Below, piece after piece: positions 15,211 through 20,180 of a stretch of 20,180 bases of DNA (positions within the stretch are counted from its first letter, which is position 1; each line of letters begins with the position of its first letter). Both the position numbers and the translations under genes were made by a program. Origin of the DNA: JAZRWQ01 sp045599805 (GTDB lineage Bacteria > Bacillota > Clostridia > Oscillospirales > UMGS1783); the NCBI GenBank assembly GCA_045599805.1, contig JAZRWQ010000049.1, forward strand, positions 1 to 20,180. The letters run 5' to 3'. The notes below the pieces were generated by a model. The model had not been told where the DNA came from and did no database searches. It was given only the letters and a program-made list of their open reading frames with translations.

Positions 15211-17582
15211 ATCAGAAAAGTTTAAAGCTAATAGAATTTGATAAAATACTGTCCCTTTTAAGTGAGCAGTCGGACAGCGAGGCAGGTAAGTCCGCCTGCC
15301 TTGAAACAGAGCCGTTTACAGATAAAGAGGACATAGAAAGCGAACTTGAAAAGACGGGCGCTGCGCTGCGCCTTATAAACGCAAAGGGTTACTTCTCCAT
15401 GCGTGCGCTTAAATCCATGGACGAGGTATTCAGCCGAATAAAGGTGGAAGCGCCTCTTAACGTAAACGAGCTTCTGCTTTGCGGCGATCTGTTCAACCTC
15501 GCAAGACGTCTTAAGGAATACCGCGGCCGGAGTGAGGAATATGCCTCTCCCATGGATGCGGATATTGAATATCTTTTTGCGAATAAGCATCTTGAAGAAA
15601 AGATTTATAACGCCATATCCCACGAGGGCGAGGTGCTTGACGGCGCAAGCGAGGAGCTTGCGAGAATCCGCCGCTCCATTTCCAATGCGCAGAACAAGGT
15701 AAGAGAAAGCTTAAATAAGCTTATCCATTCGCAAAAATACGCGCAAAGTCTGCAGGAGCCGGTGATAACCCAGCGAGGCGGCAGATTCGTTGTCCCGGTA
15801 AAAGCCGAGTATAAAAGCGAAATAAACGGCATGGTGCACGACGTATCGTCCACCGGCGCAACGCTGTTTATCGAGCCTGCCGCAGTAGTTGAGGCGAATA
15901 ACGAGATACGCATTCTGGAGGGCAAAGAGCGCAAGGAGATAGAGCGCATTTTGTATGAGCTTTCCGCCGACATATTTTCCTACGGCGAAGCCCTTGCGGA
16001 TAACTACCGCATCTGCGTAAAGCTCGATACGGTATTTGCCAAGGCAAAGCTTGCGATAGAGATGCGCGCGACCGTTCCCAATATAAACGAAAACGGGATC
16101 CTTGATTTGAAAAAGGCAAGGCATCCGCTGCTCAGTAGAGATACCGTTGTGCCGGTAAGTATCAGTATGGCGAAAAACTGCGATACCATAGTTATAACCG
16201 GCCCGAATACCGGCGGAAAAACGGTTACTTTAAAGATAGTCGGCCTTATGTGCGCCATGGCGCAGTCGGGTATGTTCATCCCCTGCGAGGATGACAGCGC
16301 ACTTCCTGTTTTTGAAAATATCCTTGCCGATTTAGGCGATGAGCAGTCCATCGAGCAGTCGCTTTCCACCTTCTCGTCCCATATGGTGAATATCATAGAG
16401 ATAACCGAAGCGGTGGACGACAAATCGCTCTGTCTGTTCGATGAGCTTGGCGCAGGTACCGATCCCGTAGAGGGCGCGGCGCTGTCTGTTGCCATCCTTG
16501 AATACATACGCAAGTCGGGTGCCAAAACGGTATGCACGACACATTATCCCGAGCTTAAGATATACGCCCTCGAAACAAAGGGCGTTGTAAACGCATCCTG
16601 CGAATTTGACGTAGCGACTCTTCGCCCGACTTATCGTCTTATTTTGGGTACGCCGGGCCGTTCCAATGCATTTGCGATTTCCGAAAGACTCGGTCTTTCG
16701 AAGTATATAATAGAGGATGCCGCCTCCCGTCTGTCGAGCGAGTCGGTAGCCTTTGAAGAGGTGCTCCAAAAGATAGAGTACAGCCGCCAGGAAAGCGAAA
16801 AGGCGCTTATTAAGGCGAAAGCGGATATGGAAGAGGCGCACGCCATAAATAAAAAAGCCCTCGAAAAACGTGAGGGACTTGAAAAGGAAATGCAGAAAAA
16901 CTACGAGCGCTCCAAGGCGGAGGCAAAGCGCACCGTTGAAATAGCGAAAACCAGGGTAAACGATATTTTAAATGAGCTCGATGAGCTTATAAAGCAGAAA
17001 GAACGTGCCGATTTCAAGGAAAAGGTGGGCGATTTCCGCCGAAAGGCGAAGGGTGCGTTCAAGGAGCTGGACGACGAAATAGATCCCGTAACCGACGTTA
17101 AGATAGAATACGAGCTACCGCGTGCGCTCGTTATCGGCGACAGCGTTGAGGTAGTGGGCATCGCAAGAAACGCCGTTGTAAAATCACTGCCGGATAAAAA
17201 CGGCAGACTTACCGTTACCGCCGGAGTTATGAGTATGCAGGTAAACGTAAGCGATCTTCGCCTTATCAAAAAGCCCGCGCCCGAAAAGAAAAAGAAATAC
17301 GGCAGTATCGGTGCCGCCGCCGGCATAAAGAAGCAGGCAAAGACTGAGCTCAACATAATAGGGCTCAACACCATGGAGATGGAGCCCGAGCTTGAAAAGT
17401 TTATCGACGATGCCTATCTTGCCGGGCTTACCACCGTTACCGTAGTGCACGGCAAGGGTACCGGGGTTCTCAGGCAAGCGGTTGCCGATTACCTCAAAGG
17501 TCATCCGCACGTTGCATCCTACCGCGCCGGACGTTACGGCGAGGGGGAAACGGGAGTTACCGTAGTTGAAATAAAACAATAA
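15207..17582 (+). CDS. mutS2: MutS2 (ATPase with Smr endonuclease domain)
   Basis: MutS homologue lacking the mismatch-recognition domain; it acts on recombination intermediates or collided ribosomes (role varies between species). The 791 residues show the N-terminal core helices, the ATPase with Walker A GPNTGGKT (about 332-339) and Walker B LFDELGAGTDP, a long coiled coil (about 510-620, rich in E, K and A), then the KOW-like middle region and a C-terminal Smr domain with LDLHG-like IIGLNTMEMEPE and HGKGTGVLR (about 748). Length is normal. The classical LDLRG-type motif of Smr reads IGLNT here, a modest change. It is the last gene of the rightward operon and ends right at a strong terminator. 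Confidence 0.96.
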   Translation: MNQKSLKLIEFDKILSLLSEQSDSEAGKSACLETEPFTDKEDIESELEKTGAALRLINAKGYFSMRALKSMDEVFSRIKVEAPLNVNELLLCGDLFNLARRLKEYRGRSEEYASPMDADIEYLFANKHLEEKIYNAISHEGEVLDGASEELARIRRSISNAQNKVRESLNKLIHSQKYAQSLQEPVITQRGGRFVVPVKAEYKSEINGMVHDVSSTGATLFIEPAAVVEANNEIRILEGKERKEIERILYELSADIFSYGEALADNYRICVKLDTVFAKAKLAIEMRATVPNINENGILDLKKARHPLLSRDTVVPVSISMAKNCDTIVITGPNTGGKTVTLKIVGLMCAMAQSGMFIPCEDDSALPVFENILADLGDEQSIEQSLSTFSSHMVNIIEITEAVDDKSLCLFDELGAGTDPVEGAALSVAILEYIRKSGAKTVCTTHYPELKIYALETKGVVNASCEFDVATLRPTYRLILGTPGRSNAFAISERLGLSKYIIEDAASRLSSESVAFEEVLQKIEYSRQESEKALIKAKADMEEAHAINKKALEKREGLEKEMQKNYERSKAEAKRTVEIAKTRVNDILNELDELIKQKERADFKEKVGDFRRKAKGAFKELDDEIDPVTDVKIEYELPRALVIGDSVEVVGIARNAVVKSLPDKNGRLTVTAGVMSMQVNVSDLRLIKKPAPEKKKKYGSIGAAAGIKKQAKTELNIIGLNTMEMEPELEKFIDDAYLAGLTTVTVVHGKGTGVLRQAVADYLKGHPHVASYRAGRYGEGETGVTVVEIKQ

Positions 17583-17584
17583 AA

Positions 17585-17620
17585 AAAAGGCTGAATTTCA
17601 AATTCAGCCTTTTATTTTTT
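17585..17620. terminator. Bidirectional intrinsic terminator between mutS2 and the YcxB-like gene
   Basis: Hairpin GGCTGAATT / AATTCAGCC (17589-17597 and 17601-17609) with a TCA loop is flanked by A runs on the left and T runs on the right, so it works on both strands. It directly follows the mutS2 stop. On the other strand the T-rich tail includes the stop codon (17612-17614) of the convergent gene. Confidence 0.92.
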
Positions 17621-18130
17621 CGGAATTATACTTTCAAAATAGTTATATAACTCTTCCGGCGAGCCTTTGACGAACGAATCCTTCGGAAGCCGGAAAACCA
17701 TGTCGCCGTTTTTCCACAGACAAACGGTTTTATCATCCTGCGTTACGTTTATTATGTCGGAATATTTGAAGTGGCTTGTGGAGTTTGCGTCCTTAATTGT
17801 TATCTTGTTATCTTCAAAAACATAACTGCGAATCCATTTGTCGGTATTCTGTGCACTGCGCATCTTTTTGTAGTACTTCTTGCTTACTGCCTCGGTGCGC
17901 CAGAAAAGGCGATAAACAAAAACACAGCCAAATAAAAATCCGAGCGCGGTAAGCCAGTAGTCTTTCGTATAAGCGCTGAATCCGATTATCGCAAGCACTA
18001 TAAGTATCGCAATTATCTGCGTGATATTCCATTTACGTCTGCTCTTTTTTGCAGCAGGGGCTACCGGTTTCAAGCACCATTCGGTGTATAAATCCTGCGT
18101 AAGCTCAAATGTTACTTCTGTCTTTTCCAT
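17612..18130 (-). CDS. YcxB-like membrane protein
   Basis: Function unknown. The 172-residue protein has a basic N-terminal segment, two adjacent membrane helices (about 35-75, starting with ITQIIAILIVLAIIGF) and a soluble C-terminal domain (about 100-165). That domain is read as the YcxB-like fold (YVFEDNKITIKDANSTSH, YSDIINVTQDDKTVCLW, FRLPKDSF). Proteins of this type are small and widespread in Firmicutes, with no known role. The start at 18130 is preferred over an upstream ATG because AGGAGG precedes it and the promoter lies just upstream. The gene has a perfect sigma-A promoter and shares a terminator with mutS2, so it is probably a single-gene unit. Confidence 0.8.
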   Translation of the reverse strand: MEKTEVTFELTQDLYTEWCLKPVAPAAKKSRRKWNITQIIAILIVLAIIGFSAYTKDYWLTALGFLFGCVFVYRLFWRTEAVSKKYYKKMRSAQNTDKWIRSYVFEDNKITIKDANSTSHFKYSDIINVTQDDKTVCLWKNGDMVFRLPKDSFVKGSPEELYNYFESIIPKK

Positions 18131-18151
18131 GTCGCCGCCTCCTTTTTCTAT

Positions 18152-18180
18152 ATTATATCCGCAGCGGCGCTTTTTGTCAA
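18152..18180 (-). promoter_or_regulatory. Consensus sigma-A promoter of the YcxB-like gene
   Basis: TTGACA (18175-18180) and TATAAT (18152-18157) with exactly 17 bases between them on the minus strand, followed by AGGAGG and the start at 18130. The -35 box ends directly before the stop codon of the upstream ZIP gene. No operator-like repeat is seen, so it is probably strong and constitutive. Confidence 0.9.
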
Positions 18181-18942
18181 TCATCCCAGCGCAATGTCAA
18201 GCAGCGTCATAAGCGAAAATCCGGCGCATAGCCAGGCGGTGGATATGGCGCGGTATCTTTCATCCGTTTCGGGTATTATCTCGTGTACCGCAACGAAAAT
18301 CATCGCGCCTGCCGCAAATGATAAAAGCACCGGCAGCGCCGCCGCTGCGCCCTGTGCCAGAAGTGCGCCGATAAGCGCGCCTATCGGCTCGACCACGCCG
18401 GACATCTGTCCGTACATAAACGCTTTCGAGCGCTTCATTCCCTGACCGTAAAGGGGCAATGACACCGCCGCGCCCTCGGGAAAATTCTGTATCGCTATCC
18501 CCAGCATTACGGCTATTGCCGAGGCGTAGGCACCGCCGGCAGCGCCGAACGCAACCCCCACCGCCATTCCTTCGGGAAAATTATGCAGCGTTACTGCGGT
18601 AACGATAAGCGCACAGCTTCGTTTCCCTTTATCAAGCCGCCTTGACCTTTCAAGCAGTATTCCCGAAATCATCATAAACGCAAACCCGCCCGTAAACCCT
18701 ATGACGGGCATAAGCCACGGTATGCTTCCTCTTTGTCTTTCGGCATCGACCGCGGGCAGTAAAAGCGACCAGAAGGATGCCGCGAGCATAACTCCCGCGC
18801 CCGAGCCCAGAAAGCGCGTTATTGTTTTTTTGCCGTCGCCTTTAAAAAAGAACACGCCGAGTGCACCCAGCGCCGTTACAAACCAGGTGAAAAACCCCGC
18901 CGCAAGTCCTAAAATATATGGCGGAAAATCATTAAGCATCAT
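18181..18942 (-). CDS. ZIP family metal transporter (GufA/ZupT-like)
   Basis: Probable zinc or other divalent-metal importer in the cytoplasmic membrane. The 253 residues form about eight helices. The two signature segments are LHNFPEGMAVGVAFG (helix 4, about 129-143) and QNFPEGAAVSLPLYG (helix 5, about 163-177), whose His, Asn and Glu form the metal path. The Gln instead of His in the second motif is typical of the GufA-like branch. A later HEIIPETDE motif is also metal-ligand rich. The start is at one of two adjacent ATGs (18942 or 18939), with GGAGTG eight bases before the first. The divergent 162-bp gap shows no convincing Zur or MntR operator. Confidence 0.9.
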   Translation of the reverse strand: MMLNDFPPYILGLAAGFFTWFVTALGALGVFFFKGDGKKTITRFLGSGAGVMLAASFWSLLLPAVDAERQRGSIPWLMPVIGFTGGFAFMMISGILLERSRRLDKGKRSCALIVTAVTLHNFPEGMAVGVAFGAAGGAYASAIAVMLGIAIQNFPEGAAVSLPLYGQGMKRSKAFMYGQMSGVVEPIGALIGALLAQGAAAALPVLLSFAAGAMIFVAVHEIIPETDERYRAISTAWLCAGFSLMTLLDIALG

Positions 18943-19004
18943 CGTAACATCACTCCGTTTACTATTACCATTATTTGCAAACGCACAAGAAATTGTTATT
19001 TTGC

Positions 19005-19033
19005 TTGAAATGTGGTAAAAAATCGCTTATAAT
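19005..19033 (+). promoter_or_regulatory. Sigma-A promoter of the DUF4349 gene
   Basis: TTGAAA (19005-19010) and a perfect TATAAT (19028-19033) separated by 17 bases. The leader to the ATG is about 70 bases and ends with AGGAGG. The 162-bp divergent gap also serves the ZIP gene. Confidence 0.8.
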
Positions 19034-19104
19034 GATAAAAACGGAACTTTTTTTATGCTGAATCGTCTAATGTATACAAGTCCGAAAAAGGAGGAAATTT
19101 CATA

Positions 19105-20031
19105 ATGAAGAAAAAAATACTGATACTTACCGTATGTACGTTACTGTTTCTTATGTTGTATACCGGCTGCGGCTCTTCCGCTCCCAAGGAAGCGTATGAC
19201 GGTGCCCGTGCAGAAGAGAGCATGACGGAGGTTTACGTTTCCGACTCTGCGGAATACGACAAATCAACTTCCGAAAACAAGGCCGAACCGGAAACCGATG
19301 TGGAAAACAGAAAGCTTATCGAAACGGTAACGCTCACCATTGAAACCAAGAATTTCGAAGCATTCACAAGCACTCTCAAATCATCCGTAAAGGCATTCGG
19401 CGGATATATCGAGTATTCCGATATCGGAAGCTATTCCGGTCAGCGCCGCAACGCCGAGTACACTCTGCGTATCCCCGCAAAACAGCTTGACGAGTTTTTG
19501 AGCAAAGTTTCCGAGGGCGTATCGGTAGTATCCAAAACCGACTCGGTGGACGACGTTACATTAAAATATGTTGATATGCAATCTCATCTCAAGGCGCTTC
19601 GCACCGAGGAAGAAAGTCTTTTACGCCTTCTGGCAAGCGCGGAATCCGTTGAGGATATCATCACCGTTCAGGACAGACTTACTCAGGTAAGATACGAAAT
19701 AGAATCCTATGAATCTCAGCTTCGCACCTATGACAATCTTATCGACTACGCCACCGTGCGCATGAACGTAAGAGAGGTTGAAATAGAAACCGATCTTGGC
19801 GATAATCCGTCCGTATGGAAGGAAATCGGCAATAACCTTTCCGAAAATATGTACGGTATAGGTCAGTTCTTCCGCAGTCTCTTCGTATTCCTTGTATCGG
19901 CACTGCCCGTAATACTCGTTATTGCGATAATAAACGTTCCCATAATCATATTTGCCATCGTTCTCCCCATAAAGCGCCACAAGAAAAAGCTCGCCGAAAA
20001 GGCGGCGGCTGAAACCCAAACCGAAGAATAA
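19105..20031 (+). CDS. DUF4349 lipoprotein
   Basis: Function unknown; a membrane-anchored surface protein. The 308 residues start with a lipoprotein signal whose lipobox is LYTGC (Cys about 22), then a low-complexity acidic linker (about 25-65). The DUF4349-type domain follows, with VTLTIETKNFEAF, FGGYIEYSDIGSYSG and LRIPAKQLDEFLSKV. A coiled-coil segment (about 150-210, DMQSHLKALRTEEESLLRLL) leads to VRMNVREVE, a membrane helix (about 255-290) and a basic tail ending in charged residues. The lipobox plus a C-terminal helix gives two anchors, as usual in this family. AGGAGG precedes the ATG. It has its own promoter and is probably single-gene. Confidence 0.88.
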   Translation: MKKKILILTVCTLLFLMLYTGCGSSAPKEAYDGARAEESMTEVYVSDSAEYDKSTSENKAEPETDVENRKLIETVTLTIETKNFEAFTSTLKSSVKAFGGYIEYSDIGSYSGQRRNAEYTLRIPAKQLDEFLSKVSEGVSVVSKTDSVDDVTLKYVDMQSHLKALRTEEESLLRLLASAESVEDIITVQDRLTQVRYEIESYESQLRTYDNLIDYATVRMNVREVEIETDLGDNPSVWKEIGNNLSENMYGIGQFFRSLFVFLVSALPVILVIAIINVPIIIFAIVLPIKRHKKKLAEKAAAETQTEE

Positions 20032-20033
20032 AC

Positions 20034-20063
20034 GAAAAAAGGAATCTGTTTTTAACAGATTCC
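20034..20063 (-). terminator. Intrinsic terminator, leftward reading
   Basis: Stem GGAATCTGTT / AACAGATTCC (20041-20050 and 20054-20063) with a TTT loop. The T run follows the hairpin only on the minus strand (A run 20035-20040 on the plus strand), so it best fits a leftward transcript entering from outside the window. As a plus-strand terminator for the DUF4349 gene it lacks a U tract. Confidence 0.6.
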
Positions 20064-20170
20064 TCAGCCTGTCGATAAAGTCGACAGGCTGACTGAGGTC
20101 GACAAAACGACGGGATATTTTTCGTTCTTTTCTTCGTAGGCGTACAAAGGTACGGTAGAGGAAAAGAACG
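20064..20170. repeat. Palindrome-rich intergenic element (nested inverted repeats)
   Basis: Several hairpins follow one another with no ORF. The first is a perfect 12-bp inverted repeat TCAGCCTGTCGA / TCGACAGGCTGA (20064-20092) with a TAAAG loop. A second is small, GTCG/CGAC (20098-20111). The third is long: arms CGTTCTTTTC / GAAAAGAACG (20123-20132 and 20161-20170), with an inner CGTAC / GTACG (20141-20145, 20150-20154) around an AAAG loop. The pattern resembles a REP- or MITE-like repeat or a structured RNA. Nothing shows whether it is repeated elsewhere, and the right end may lie outside the window. Confidence 0.6.
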
Positions 20171-20180
20171 GAAAAAGGCA

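Noticed and set aside
18955..18980. A/T-rich run TTACTATTACCATTATTTGC as a Zur or MntR operator for the ZIP gene
   Set aside because: It reads more as a loose direct repeat than as the inverted repeat expected of these regulators, and no half-site matches well.
1..20180. CRISPR arrays, tRNA or rRNA genes, integrases, insertion sequences
   Set aside because: No regularly spaced direct repeats, no cloverleaf-like segment, and no transposase or integrase motifs were seen on either strand.

Overview
The window reads as core chromosome of a low-to-moderate-GC, endospore-forming Clostridia-type Firmicute. Pointers are sporulation genes (ylbJ, yqfC, yqfD), a gerA-type germinant receptor operon, the Firmicutes order phoH-ybeY-era-yqzL-recO, a T-box riboswitch, strong AGGAGG-like ribosome binding sites and consensus sigma-A promoters. 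Genus or species cannot be assigned from the sequence. I see no prophage, transposase, CRISPR array, tRNA or rRNA.

Layout. About 1-10450 is a leftward block. Read in the direction of transcription it holds ylbJ (spore membrane protein), gerAA-gerAC-gerAB-like germinant receptor genes, a HAD-family phosphatase, recA-recX-rimO-pgsA, then a cysteine-type T-box leader controlling cysE-cysS. cysS runs off the left edge. About 10538-17582 is a rightward block: yqfC-yqfD-phoH-ybeY-era-yqzL-recO-mutS2, closed by a strong bidirectional terminator. Two leftward genes follow (a YcxB-like membrane protein and a ZIP/GufA-type metal transporter). A divergent DUF4349 lipoprotein comes next. The last about 140 bases are a dense set of palindromes.

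How the genes work together. The two main blocks diverge from an 82-bp gap between ylbJ and yqfC, both sporulation genes; each side has a weak sigma-E-like -10 match. Many neighbours are coupled by ATGA or TAATG overlaps (recA/recX, rimO/pgsA, cysE/cysS, gerAA/gerAC, gerAC/gerAB, phoH/ybeY, recO/mutS2). recA, recX, recO and mutS2 serve DNA repair and recombination; phoH, ybeY, era and rimO serve RNA and ribosome maturation; cysE and cysS link cysteine synthesis to tRNA-Cys charging.

Most of the window is conserved housekeeping, and I found no convincing new multi-gene system. The points most worth a second look are the T-box details, the 143-nt ylbJ/gerAA overlap, the palindromic element at the right end, the streamlined phoH-ybeY-era cluster, and recA without a visible LexA box.
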